DNA of 64,000 bases from Cohnella sp. GbtcB17. GTDB lineage: Bacteria; Bacillota; Bacilli; Paenibacillales; Paenibacillaceae. Position 1 is the stretch's first letter, and every line of letters begins with the position of its first letter. Of this stretch, positions 1 to 8,572 are shown one piece after another. Below the pieces are notes generated by a model. The model made no database searches and had not been told where the DNA came from. It saw only the letters and a program-made list of their open reading frames with translations. The translations under genes were made by a program, and so were the position numbers. The stretch is taken from positions 81,399 through 145,398 of the forward strand of contig NZ_JAGXJW010000014.1 in assembly GCF_019091135.1 (NCBI RefSeq), read 5' to 3'.

Positions 1-626
1 TAGCCCCGGAACGAGAGGCCAGCGCCGCCTGCTTCGCCACCGCCTCTAGCGTCAGATCCTCCCTGAAATGATGCTCCGTGTAGAGCACGGCCCTGCGAAT
101 CGCCAGCGGCAGCGTTCGCGAGTCCTTGGTGCGTTCGAGCGATGCCGATCCGCGACAAGCGCGGGCATGCTTCAGCAATATGCGTTCGAGCAAGTTTTCG
201 AGCATCTTCCGTTTTCGGCCGGGTGTCGTTCGCTTCGTTCCAGATCGCGGCAAAATCCGCTGACGCTCCCTCTTCCGGCGCATAACGATGCCCGAGATGG
301 GGCGCCTCCGAGAACAGCAGAAACCGCAGCTCATCGTCCAGCATGTCCTCGGAGAAGATAATGTTAATCAGCTCCAGGCCATCGCTCGTAAGCGGGCTCA
401 GATGATGAAAATCCGCGGGCGTGAGCAAAAAAGTGCTGCCGGGTCCCACCGGATAAGATTGACCGTTCCAATCGTTGGTCCCTTCTCCGGACACGATATG
501 CGTAATTTCATAAAATTCATGCCAATGCAGCCCGGTAGGGCCGCGGAGACTTCCGGAAAACACCTGGATGGAGGCGTCCTTCGGCATAAACTGTTCCATC
601 GTCAGCCGTTCGGGCTGCTGGGTCAT
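1..626 (-). pseudogene. AraC-family regulator, left-edge partial, apparent frameshift
   Basis: Reading leftwards from an ATG at 626, the frame encodes a cupin-like sensor domain (HWHEFYEITHIVSG, then GPGSTFLLTPADFHHLSPL) typical of AraC sugar-responsive regulators. It runs well to about position 215. The continuation (KMLENLLERILLKHAR, then FREDLTLEAVAKQAAL, the start of an AraC helix-turn-helix) lies in another frame. The switch falls on a four-T run at 212-215 (AAAA on the coding strand); removing one base restores a continuous family-like protein. This is either a real frameshift or a base-call error. An SD-like GGAGG lies about 11 nt before the ATG, and an upstream in-frame ATG near 643 is possible. 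The C-terminal half is outside the window. It lies 48 bp downstream of the PhyH gene on the same strand and is probably co-transcribed with it. Confidence 0.7.
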
Positions 627-674
627 CCGTATTTCGCCTCCATCCTCGTCTCCAGCCTCTTTTTCGTCAGCCGC

Positions 675-1460
675 CTATTTCCATGCCTCGCTGCCGCGGA
701 AGCTCATATGCTGCGCCTGATCGAACTTGGGTTTTTGTAAATAGCTATTAACGCCAGGCACCGCGTTTCCTCTCAGCAGGAACGCGCTTGGCCAGTTGTC
801 CACGGTGATGCGCGTGGATGTCGGGATGTACCGTATGGTCAACCCGCAGCGGCGCAGCGGCGAAAGATTCGCTTCCAACCCGTGAATAACGTTCGGATGA
901 TGCACGGACACGTCGCCCGAGCGAAGAATCAAATCGACCGCCTTGTCTTCCTCCACGAGCGACGGGTCGACCTCCGACTCCAATACGCTCATGACCTGCG
1001 TATTCTGCTTCATTTCCTGCAGCTCCATCGTCTGCGTGCCGGGGATGACGCGCAAGCAGCCGTTTTCCCGCACAGAATCGTCAACGGCCAGCCACAGCGT
1101 GACGACGTTCATCGGCGCAAGCGGCCAATAGCTGCCGTCCTGATGCCACAGCACCGGCCTGCCGTCGAAGGGCGGCTTGCTGATGTAATGAGATGCGAAC
1201 AAGGCGATGTCCGGTCCGATGAACTGTTCGGCGATATCGAGCAGCCGATCGTCGCTGATCAGCCGGATCCAAAACGGATCGTTGGCAAGCAGATCGTTGC
1301 CCAATTGCTCCGGCCGCTTCTCGGGATACTTTTTCATGAGCCAGGCAATATGTTCTTTGGCTTCCCCCATCAGCTCGGCATCCAGCACGTTCTGAAAGAC
1401 GGCGTAGCCCAGTTGATCATATTGCTGCTTTTTTTCCGCCAATGCCATTTGATTATTCAT
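675..1460 (-). CDS. Phytanoyl-CoA dioxygenase (PhyH) family protein
   Basis: A protein of 261 residues belonging to the Fe(II)/2-oxoglutarate-dependent PhyH superfamily, cytosolic oxygenases that hydroxylate varied small molecules. The iron-binding HxD motif is visible as WHQDGSYWPL, the distal histidine as HPNVIHGLEANLSP, and the 2-oxoglutarate-binding arginine probably in RCGLTIRYIP. The start at 1460 (MNNQMALAEK) is chosen because AAGGA sits at normal spacing in front; a longer frame back to 1559 has no comparable site. A TACAAT -10-like box on the minus strand lies at 1504-1509. In this phylum PhyH genes often sit beside AraC regulators in carbohydrate or secondary-metabolite loci, and here an AraC gene follows 48 bp downstream. 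The substrate is unknown. Confidence 0.85.
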   Translation of the reverse strand: MNNQMALAEKKQQYDQLGYAVFQNVLDAELMGEAKEHIAWLMKKYPEKRPEQLGNDLLANDPFWIRLISDDRLLDIAEQFIGPDIALFASHYISKPPFDGRPVLWHQDGSYWPLAPMNVVTLWLAVDDSVRENGCLRVIPGTQTMELQEMKQNTQVMSVLESEVDPSLVEEDKAVDLILRSGDVSVHHPNVIHGLEANLSPLRRCGLTIRYIPTSTRITVDNWPSAFLLRGNAVPGVNSYLQKPKFDQAQHMSFRGSEAWK

Positions 1461-1592
1461 ATGAGCACCGTCCTTGAGAGGATTAGTTGATGAATCTCTC
1501 GTTATTGTAGGATATGGGCGCGGAAGCCAGCTTTGCATTTCTACATAATGAGTATGCATTTACTCAGGTGTTGAAGGAAGGCGGATCGATCG

Positions 1593-3212
1593 CTACCGAC
1601 TTGCGCCCTGATAGAGGTTCGCCTTATACTTTTTCGGACTAACCCCGGTGTATTTGGTGAACACGTGCGTGAAGTAAGCCGGCGTATCGATCCCCACGGC
1701 GCTGGCGACTTCGGATACCTTTTTGAAAGGGTCCTTCAGCAATCGCTTGGCGATCTCGATCCGGTGCTTGTTGATCGCGTCGACGATCGATTCGCCGGTT
1801 TCTCGCCTGTACAGGCGGCTGAGATAGCTGCTGTTGACATGGATATGGTCGGCGATGATCTGCAGCGTCAAATTCCGGTTGAAGTTCTCGCGGATAAACT
1901 TCTGCGTCTCGATGACGATATAATTGTGCGGCCTGTCGCTGGATAGGACGTCCGATAGTTCGACGATGAGCTTCTCGACGATATGCAGCAGGCTATGGAT
2001 GCTCTTGCTCTCCTGGATTTGCTTGTACAGAGAGGACTCGTCGCCGGCCTGGATCGAAGCCGCCTGCTGTCCGGTCTCCAGCAGCTTGAAGCAGTAAGTG
2101 CCGATTAGCAAGCACGCGGCCTTGATGTTCTGAACCGGCTCCTTGGCGCGCCTGTACTTCTCCATCCATTGGTTCAATCGCTGGATGGCCGTGTCGTATT
2201 GTCCGGCTTGCAGACATTCGTTGACCTGCTGGGCCACGTTATACGGTCTGTCTTCAATCGCCGGGACGTGTTCGGAACGGGGCGCATAGACCGACACATG
2301 ATTTTCGTTGTAAAAGCTGCCTTCCATGGCCTGACAGGACTCTGCGTAGGCGGATGCGAGCGTCGTCACGTCCCCATGCATGCCGCTGATGCCGATGCTG
2401 ACGGAGAAGCGCATAAAGCTCTCGGCCATGAGCAGGATCTCGTTGCAGGTAGCGGCGAGCGTTCGGATGCAGTCGTCGGAGCGGCGACCCGGGTAGGACA
2501 CGATTGCCGACAGCGAATTGGGGTTCAGTACGAGCATGTCGTGGGGATCCGCTTGAAATGCGAGAGATAGATACTGCTGTATGGCGTCGGCAAATTTGTG
2601 GAAGTCCTCGGAGGCGCCTCTGTCCGTCTCGCGGAGAGCCGAGTCTTCATGAATCTCGACGTGAACGATAAAATAATCGGCCAGTTGAACGCCAAGCGCG
2701 CGGGCGCCGTTCAAGAGCGCCGCTTTATCGGCCACGATGCCGCATAAGGCGTCCTTTAGAAACTTCTCGCGGACTTCGCTCCTGCTGTCCTTGACCATAT
2801 TCTCCAGCTGGATCAGCTTCCGTTCGCGGTCTTTTTCCTTCAGCAACAGCTGCTTGGCTTTGCGGACAGCATCCGGGATTTTTTCGCTCGGATTGGTCTT
2901 CACGACGAAGTCGACGGCCTGGTATTGGATGGCGGATTGTGCGTACGAAAAATCGGCGAACGCCGTTAGCAGGATCACCTTGATATGCGGATCGTTCTCG
3001 TAGACATAGCGAGTCAGCTCGATCCCGTCCATGCCGGCCATACGAATGTCGGTCAGGATAATGTCCACCTGATGCGTCGATAGCAGCTGAACGGCCTCCA
3101 GCCCGTCGCCGGCCTCGCAGACCACCTCGCAATCCAGCGCGTGCCAATCGATGAAGCAGATCAGTCCCTTCCGGATGACCGCTTCGTCATCGACGATCAT
3201 GACTTTATACAT
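1593..3212 (-). CDS. YesN-type response regulator (REC + AraC HTH)
   Basis: A cytosolic transcriptional regulator of 539 residues. An N-terminal receiver domain (MYKVMIVDDE, phospho-acceptor Asp near 55 in ILTDIRM, conserved Lys in FVVKTNP) is followed by a long middle region of the YesN type. A C-terminal AraC double helix-turn-helix lies at about 430-535 (LTLQIIADHIHVNSSYLSRLYRRE, SEVASAVGIDTPAYFTHVF, described here in parts). Its start overlaps the 3' end of the sensor kinase gene by 8 bp, so the two are translationally coupled. It is divergent from the binding-protein/permease/GH43 operon that starts at 5348, its likely target. Such regulators activate sugar-uptake operons in response to extracellular oligosaccharides. 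Confidence 0.92.
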   Translation of the reverse strand: MYKVMIVDDEAVIRKGLICFIDWHALDCEVVCEAGDGLEAVQLLSTHQVDIILTDIRMAGMDGIELTRYVYENDPHIKVILLTAFADFSYAQSAIQYQAVDFVVKTNPSEKIPDAVRKAKQLLLKEKDRERKLIQLENMVKDSRSEVREKFLKDALCGIVADKAALLNGARALGVQLADYFIVHVEIHEDSALRETDRGASEDFHKFADAIQQYLSLAFQADPHDMLVLNPNSLSAIVSYPGRRSDDCIRTLAATCNEILLMAESFMRFSVSIGISGMHGDVTTLASAYAESCQAMEGSFYNENHVSVYAPRSEHVPAIEDRPYNVAQQVNECLQAGQYDTAIQRLNQWMEKYRRAKEPVQNIKAACLLIGTYCFKLLETGQQAASIQAGDESSLYKQIQESKSIHSLLHIVEKLIVELSDVLSSDRPHNYIVIETQKFIRENFNRNLTLQIIADHIHVNSSYLSRLYRRETGESIVDAINKHRIEIAKRLLKDPFKKVSEVASAVGIDTPAYFTHVFTKYTGVSPKKYKANLYQGASR

Positions 3213-5028
3213 AGGATGTCTCCCCCCGATCTGCAGGTATGCGAACCGTTACTTTGGAGCCAAGATTCCTGCGGCTTTCGATATCGATGCCATAAGCGTC
3301 TCCGTAGATCAGCTTGATTCGCTTGTTGGTGTTGTTCAGTCCGATATGGTGATGTCCGGTTTTTTTCTTGCCTGCGCTTAGCGCATGGTCTTTGTCCATC
3401 AAGCCGCTCTCGAACCCCAGCCCGTTGTCGGTAATCTCGAAATAAATCGTATCGCCTTCCCTGCGAATACGGAGGGTGAGCGTGCCTTTGCCTACCTTTT
3501 TCTCAAGTCCGTGCACGATGGCATTTTCCACGAGGGGCTCGATGCTCAGCTTGGGGAGCCGCAGGTCGAGAATGGATTCGTCTTCGACCTCGATGGCGTA
3601 GTCGAATTTATCGTCGAATCTTTCTTTTTGGATGTACAGGTAGAATCGGATGAACTCCAGCTCCTGACGGATAGGGATCATGTCCGTCCCTCCTGAATAA
3701 ATCCCAGCCTGCAGCAGCTCGGTCATGGCGGTAACCATCTTGTAGACGGTCTCGTCCTTGGACAGCCGGGCTTTGTAGCCGATCGTGATCAGCGTATTGA
3801 ACAGGAAATGGGGATTCATCTGCGACTGAAGAAATTTGATCTCCGATACCTTGACGAGCAGCTGCTTTTCGTAAACTTCGCCGATCAGATGCTTGATCTC
3901 GCCGGTCATTTTATTAAAGGTGCCGCTTAGCAGGTTGAGCTCGACGTCCTTGTACGACGGCATGACGGTGTTGTAATCGCCCTGCTTGACTTTGTTGAAG
4001 CTGTGAAACAGATCGCGGATGAAACGGGTAAAGCGAAGCGAAACAAGGATGCCCGCCGCTGTGGAGACGGAGGCGATCAGCACGATGATCCATACGTAAT
4101 TCCGGATGCTGTCGGACAGTTTGGCAAGGATCTGCTTTTTGGGAATGCCGACGATAAACGTCAGTCCGGTGCCGCCGATGCTTTGCGACGCGAATATGTA
4201 TTTCTGCCCGTCCAGGCTGACATCGTTCACGGTCGTGCTGTCTTTGAGCTGCAAGATCGACGGCTCAACCTGAAGTCCGAGCTGACGCTTATCCGAGCTG
4301 GAGTATACGAAGCCCCGATTATCGATGATGTAGGCCATAGAACCCGGAAAGCCGATGAGCTCTGCGTATTTGGCGGACAAGTCCGCCTCGCTGGTGCCGA
4401 AGATGAGGACAAGACGCTGCGTCGGAATATCGATATTCGATACGATGCGGGTGAAGTAAAGGGTCGGATCGCCGGCGCTAGGCGGCAGAATCTCTTTTCC
4501 CCTCACTTTGTTCTTGCTCACCGTCCGGTACACGCTCAGATTATGCTGGTTGGTCTGCTCGATATTAGGCTGCGACTTCAGGACGGAGATGAAGTTATCC
4601 GCGTCGAAAAAGACATAGGCTGTCGACAGCAGGCTGATATTCCAGGCGTTGTTGAACATCAGGCTGTACTTGAGATCCTCCTCGATCTCGCTCTTGTTCA
4701 GGAACTTCTTATAAAAGTCGTCGCCAAGGGAGACGTCCTCGACGGACCAGGTTCTGACCGCTTTGTTGGATAGGAAATGAAGGGACGTATTGTCGATGAT
4801 TTGAAACGAATTTTCGATATTGTCGTTGGTCTGATGAATGAGCTGGGACAAGTTTTCGTTCGCATTTTTGGTCAGCATGTAGGAGATGCTCCAGTGAAAA
4901 TAAAAGCCGGCCAAGGTCATCGGAAGGAGAATGAGCAGAAAAACGGCAGCGACGATCTTATGACGGATCGGAATGCTCGCCAGCACATTCAAGTATTGAA
5001 AGGGTTTACAATTACGGATATTCGGCAT
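3205..5028 (-). CDS. YesM-type sensor histidine kinase
   Basis: A membrane sensor kinase of 607 residues with an N-terminal transmembrane helix (about 20-42, IVAAVFLLILLPMTLAGF), a large extracellular sensor region, a second membrane helix near 300-320, a HAMP-like segment, a His_kinase domain (FLQSQMNPHFLFNTL, phospho-accepting His near 407) and a C-terminal HATPase_c (PLVENAIVHG, ITDNGLGF). The start at 5028 (MPNIRNCK) is preceded by GAGGAG; the open frame continues upstream to 5346, but that part crosses the promoter region and shows no family similarity. It overlaps the downstream response regulator by 8 bp. It probably senses an oligosaccharide, perhaps together with the neighbouring binding protein. 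Confidence 0.92.
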   Translation of the reverse strand: MPNIRNCKPFQYLNVLASIPIRHKIVAAVFLLILLPMTLAGFYFHWSISYMLTKNANENLSQLIHQTNDNIENSFQIIDNTSLHFLSNKAVRTWSVEDVSLGDDFYKKFLNKSEIEEDLKYSLMFNNAWNISLLSTAYVFFDADNFISVLKSQPNIEQTNQHNLSVYRTVSKNKVRGKEILPPSAGDPTLYFTRIVSNIDIPTQRLVLIFGTSEADLSAKYAELIGFPGSMAYIIDNRGFVYSSSDKRQLGLQVEPSILQLKDSTTVNDVSLDGQKYIFASQSIGGTGLTFIVGIPKKQILAKLSDSIRNYVWIIVLIASVSTAAGILVSLRFTRFIRDLFHSFNKVKQGDYNTVMPSYKDVELNLLSGTFNKMTGEIKHLIGEVYEKQLLVKVSEIKFLQSQMNPHFLFNTLITIGYKARLSKDETVYKMVTAMTELLQAGIYSGGTDMIPIRQELEFIRFYLYIQKERFDDKFDYAIEVEDESILDLRLPKLSIEPLVENAIVHGLEKKVGKGTLTLRIRREGDTIYFEITDNGLGFESGLMDKDHALSAGKKKTGHHHIGLNNTNKRIKLIYGDAYGIDIESRRNLGSKVTVRIPADRGETSYV

Positions 5029-5347
5029 GATGACTGCTCCTCGGCGAACGATACTGAAAGCAAAGCCTATTATAATACCATTTGCGCATCCCCGGATAGG
5101 AGAACGTGGTCCAGCGGACCTCGTAGCGGACAGGAAGTCAAAAAAACATAAGAAAGTTAAAAATAACGGCAGTAAAGACGTGCCGGCATCTCCGCTTGTA
5201 TCCTTCCCGATGCAAAGCATCAAAATAACGCAACTCATGATGTCGAAAAACGATTCCCCTTTTGTCTTATAATGAGCTCGTAGCGCTACGGGGGAAATCA
5301 AGCAAGCGGTTGCAAGACAGGATCGGCTATTTGGAGGGGGAAGCAAA
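5029..5347. promoter_or_regulatory. Divergent promoter region between two-component genes and uptake operon
   Basis: This 319-bp gap between the minus-strand kinase and the plus-strand binding protein holds no gene I can support. A plus-strand TATAAT lies at 5268-5273, and a minus-strand TATAAT reads from 5074 to 5069. A short palindrome GTAGCGCTAC lies at 5280-5289, between the plus -10 box and the start codon. No convincing -35 box was seen for the plus promoter, which fits activation by the adjacent YesN-type regulator (inference). The Shine-Dalgarno sequence of the binding protein (GGAGGGGG) lies at the right end. Confidence 0.5.
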
Positions 5348-6724
5348 GTGAAAAAAACGATCTACAAGACAAGCGCCGCCATGGCAGGCGCGCTCGTGCT
5401 GCTCGCGTCCGTGACGGCATGCGGCTCCAACAATTCTTCGTCGCCGGCCAGCGGCGCGCCGTCGTCCGACAGCCCGCCGGCTTCGGCGACAGCTTCGGCG
5501 CAAGGGAGCGAACAGGCGGCCGCCAAGGCGCCGGTTAAGATCAAATACCTGACGTACCGGGTCGGTACACATGCTTCCGCCAAGCTCGAAGCGGAGCAGA
5601 TCAAGCAGTTCAACGAGAAATACGGCAAGGAAGTCGAAGTACAAGTCGAGGAGATTCCGAGCGATTCGGCTTATGAAGATAAGATCAAGATCTTGGCGGC
5701 CTCCGGGGACATTCCCGACGTGGTCATGGGCAAAAACGGGATCAACGATATTCTGATCAAAGGCAATCTTGCAACCCCTTTCAACGATTACCTTAGCCAG
5801 GACCCCGAGTGGGCGAAGGAGATCGGCGACGAGGCGCTTGCGGCCAACACCCGCGAAGGCAAAGTCTGGTCGATCAGCGACCAGAAACAGACGGTGGGCT
5901 ACTTTTATAACAAGGAAATGTTCGACAAGGCCAGCATCAAGCCCGCGCAGACGTGGGACGAATTCATGAGCAACAACGAAAAGCTCAAGGCCGCCGGCTT
6001 CGTGCCGCTGGCGCTGATGACGGGCGAAAATGCATGGACGACGAACCTGATTCTGGCCTCGATCGTAGGTACCAGCGGAGATGCCGGCAACAAGTTCATG
6101 AACACGCTGCACCCGTCGGATTTCAATACGCCCGAGATGATCGGCGCGCTTAATCAAGTAAAAACGATGCTGGAAAAATATACGACCAAGGACGCGCTTG
6201 GGGCCGGTTATGCGAATGCAGCCAACAACTTCTGCCAGGCCAAAGCAGCTATCATCGCAAACGGGCCTTGGATGATCGGCGACTTCAGCGATACGACGAA
6301 GTGCGCCGCGGGCTTCGACCAGAAGGTCGGCATCGCCGCATTCCCGGGGAACGGCATGATCTCTTCCTATGAAGTCGGCTATATGAACGGCGGCAAGACG
6401 CAGGAAACGCGCGATGCGGCCGAGAAGTTCATCCGCTTCAAGACGGGTCTTGAAGGCCAGCGGATCGCGCTCGAATTCGGCAACGTCGTGCCGGTGTCCG
6501 ATCAGGTGCAACCGTCCGAGGAGCTGAAGCAGAAGTACCCGCTGCTCGTGGAGTCGATCGCGGTCGGCAATCAGTCGCAGGTCCATTACGGTTCGCTCGA
6601 CTCTATCGTGTATCCGAACGTGACGGATGCATGGAAGCTGCTGTATCCGGAATTGGTATTCGGCAAGTCGACCGCCGAGGAGATCGCCAAGAAGCTGAGC
6701 GACATCGCCGCCAAAAACAAATAG
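5348..6724 (+). CDS. ABC transporter sugar-binding lipoprotein
   Basis: A family 1 extracellular solute-binding protein of 458 residues (MalE/LplA-like), anchored outside the membrane and delivering a carbohydrate to the permeases encoded next. It has a lipoprotein signal peptide with lipobox ASVTAC and the lipidated Cys at 25, followed by a Ser/Ala/Pro-rich linker. The mature part begins VKIKYLTYRVG and contains typical binding-protein stretches (DIPDVVMGKNGI, GYFYNKEMF, AKAAIIANGPWMIGDF). The GTG start at 5348 follows GGAGGGGG with good spacing. No ATPase gene is present in the operon, as usual for Firmicutes systems that share an MsmX-like ATPase. Two cysteines (around residues 297 and 319) may form a disulphide. 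Confidence 0.93.
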   Translation: MKKTIYKTSAAMAGALVLLASVTACGSNNSSSPASGAPSSDSPPASATASAQGSEQAAAKAPVKIKYLTYRVGTHASAKLEAEQIKQFNEKYGKEVEVQVEEIPSDSAYEDKIKILAASGDIPDVVMGKNGINDILIKGNLATPFNDYLSQDPEWAKEIGDEALAANTREGKVWSISDQKQTVGYFYNKEMFDKASIKPAQTWDEFMSNNEKLKAAGFVPLALMTGENAWTTNLILASIVGTSGDAGNKFMNTLHPSDFNTPEMIGALNQVKTMLEKYTTKDALGAGYANAANNFCQAKAAIIANGPWMIGDFSDTTKCAAGFDQKVGIAAFPGNGMISSYEVGYMNGGKTQETRDAAEKFIRFKTGLEGQRIALEFGNVVPVSDQVQPSEELKQKYPLLVESIAVGNQSQVHYGSLDSIVYPNVTDAWKLLYPELVFGKSTAEEIAKKLSDIAAKNK

Positions 6725-6804
6725 TCGGCGCAGGCAGCCGGAAATCGCGGCCGGACGCTCCCCATTCGCCGGGGGCGTCCGATCGCCCGAAAGGATTTTG
6801 ACGA

Positions 6805-7677
6805 ATGACCAACTATAGAGGCTATATCGCGTTGTTTCTGGTGCCGACGGTCGCCTTGTTCTTGCTGGTGTATGCCGTATCCATCGTCATTTTGTTCGGC
6901 ACTTCGTTTACCGAGTGGTCGACCGGCTTGAAGCCGGCGTTTGTAGGTTTCCGCAATTTCATCGATATGTTCGCGAAGGATACGAGCTTTAAGGAAGGCT
7001 TCTGGAACACCGCCTTGTGGGTACTGCTTCAATCCACGGTCCACGTGCTCATCGGCCTCGTATTCGCCATCATCCTGAACATGAAGGAATTTTACTGGAA
7101 GTTTGCCAGAACCGTATTCATGTTTCCCAACATCATCTCGGGGGCGGCGGTCGGCATGCTGTTCCTGTGCATGCTCAATCCCAACTTCGGCGCGGTCAAC
7201 AGCATCGTCCGGCTGTTCGGCGATTCCGAATACGCGCAGAACTGGTTCATGGATTACGCGACGGCGTTCCTGTCCGTTACGATGACCTGGCTGCCCTATG
7301 CCGCCGTCGTGACGATTCTGATCCTCGCGGAGATCGCCGCGATCCCGGACAGCCTCTTCGAATCGGCCAGAATCGACGGCGCCAGCGAGCTGAAGATCAA
7401 TTTGTTTATCGTCATCCCCATGCTTCGCAATATCATCGGCACCTGCGTGATTCTCGCCGGCACGAGCATGCTGCAGAAGATGGACATCATCATGATGACG
7501 ACCGGCGGCGGTCCGGGCAATACCACGTTGAATCTGCCGATGTACATTTACAAGACCGCCATGATGGACAACAACTTCGGCTATTCGAATGCGGTGGGCG
7601 TCTTCCTCATCGGCTTCGGGATCGTCTTCGTCCTGCTGGTCCGCTATTTATTCAGAATAGGCAGCTCTTCCACGTGA
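6805..7677 (+). CDS. ABC sugar permease, MalF/LplB-like
   Basis: An inner-membrane permease of 290 residues from the binding-protein-dependent CUT1 class, with six predicted membrane helices starting at about residue 6 (YIALFLVPTVALFLLVYAVS). The EAA loop that docks the ATPase is visible as SARIDGASELKINLFIVIPM. The ATG at 6805 is preceded by AAAGGA. It lies 80 bp after the binding protein and 22 bp before the second permease. It should form a heterodimer with the product of 7700-8521. Confidence 0.93.
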   Translation: MTNYRGYIALFLVPTVALFLLVYAVSIVILFGTSFTEWSTGLKPAFVGFRNFIDMFAKDTSFKEGFWNTALWVLLQSTVHVLIGLVFAIILNMKEFYWKFARTVFMFPNIISGAAVGMLFLCMLNPNFGAVNSIVRLFGDSEYAQNWFMDYATAFLSVTMTWLPYAAVVTILILAEIAAIPDSLFESARIDGASELKINLFIVIPMLRNIIGTCVILAGTSMLQKMDIIMMTTGGGPGNTTLNLPMYIYKTAMMDNNFGYSNAVGVFLIGFGIVFVLLVRYLFRIGSSST

Positions 7678-7699
7678 GCGGGTCGATTGGAGCAATAGA

Positions 7700-8521
7700 A
7701 TGAAAATCGCATTGGCTATCTGCAAATATTTGTTCGTCCTTGTTATCGTTCTGCTCTCGTTAGGCCCTTTTTTATGGATGTTCATGGCCTCCTTCAAGAC
7801 AAACGCTGAGATCTTGTCCAACTCTCTTGCTTGGCCATCCCATTTTCGCTTCTCGAACTATACGATGGCCTTCAAGATCGCGCCGTTGTCCCGCTTCTAC
7901 ATAAACAGCGTGATCGTCGGTATCCTCGGGACGGCCCTAAACCTCCTGATCCTGGGCATGTCCGCCTACGTGCTGGCGCGGTTCCAATTCCGCGGGAAGA
8001 AGCTGCTGATGGTCTTGTTGTCGCTATCCCTACTCATTCCGGGCGCCGCGATGCTCCAACCGCTCTACCTGACCGTGAATACGATCGGACTGTACGACAA
8101 GCTGATCGGACTGATCATCGTATATGCGGGGTTCGGCCTGCCAGTCTCGTTATATATTTTGTCGAGCTACTTCCTCACGATTCCGAAGGAAATGGAAGAG
8201 TCGGCTTATCTGGACGGCGCGGGGTTCATCCGCACCTTCTTCAAGATTATTCTGCCGATCTCGCGGCCGGGCTTCGGTACGGCGGCCGTCCTGCAATTTC
8301 TGCTTTGCTGGAATGAATTTCAGTTCGCGATCATTCTCACGACGGGCAACCAGAGCCGGACGCTGCCGCTGGCGCTTTATTACTTCAAGAGCCAGTTCGC
8401 AAGCGACTACGGCGTCATGTTCGCCGCCACAATGATCGTCATCCTGCCGAGCATCCTGGTCTATATCCTTATGCAAAGACAGGTCATTTCCGGGCTTGCG
8501 GCCGGCGCCGTCAAGGGCTGA
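7700..8521 (+). CDS. ABC sugar permease, MalG/LplC-like
   Basis: A second CUT1 permease subunit of 273 residues. It has an N-terminal helix (KYLFVLVIVLLSLGPFLWMF), the EAA motif ESAYLDGAGFIRTFFKIILP and the family C-terminal ending MQRQVISGLAAGAVKG. It follows the first permease by 22 bp and precedes the exoenzyme gene by 51 bp, so binding protein, permeases and enzyme appear to form one transcription unit. The solute is probably an oligosaccharide released by the GH43-like enzyme encoded next (inference). Confidence 0.93.
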   Translation: MKIALAICKYLFVLVIVLLSLGPFLWMFMASFKTNAEILSNSLAWPSHFRFSNYTMAFKIAPLSRFYINSVIVGILGTALNLLILGMSAYVLARFQFRGKKLLMVLLSLSLLIPGAAMLQPLYLTVNTIGLYDKLIGLIIVYAGFGLPVSLYILSSYFLTIPKEMEESAYLDGAGFIRTFFKIILPISRPGFGTAAVLQFLLCWNEFQFAIILTTGNQSRTLPLALYYFKSQFASDYGVMFAATMIVILPSILVYILMQRQVISGLAAGAVKG

Positions 8522-8572
8522 TCGCCGCCCCGACCGGCAACGGTCAAAAATAAGAGAGAGAAGGAGATTACG

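Noticed and set aside
5327..6586. Long minus-strand open frame opposite the binding protein
   Set aside because: It is a high-GC shadow of the lipoprotein gene with Arg-rich, low-complexity translation and no family similarity.
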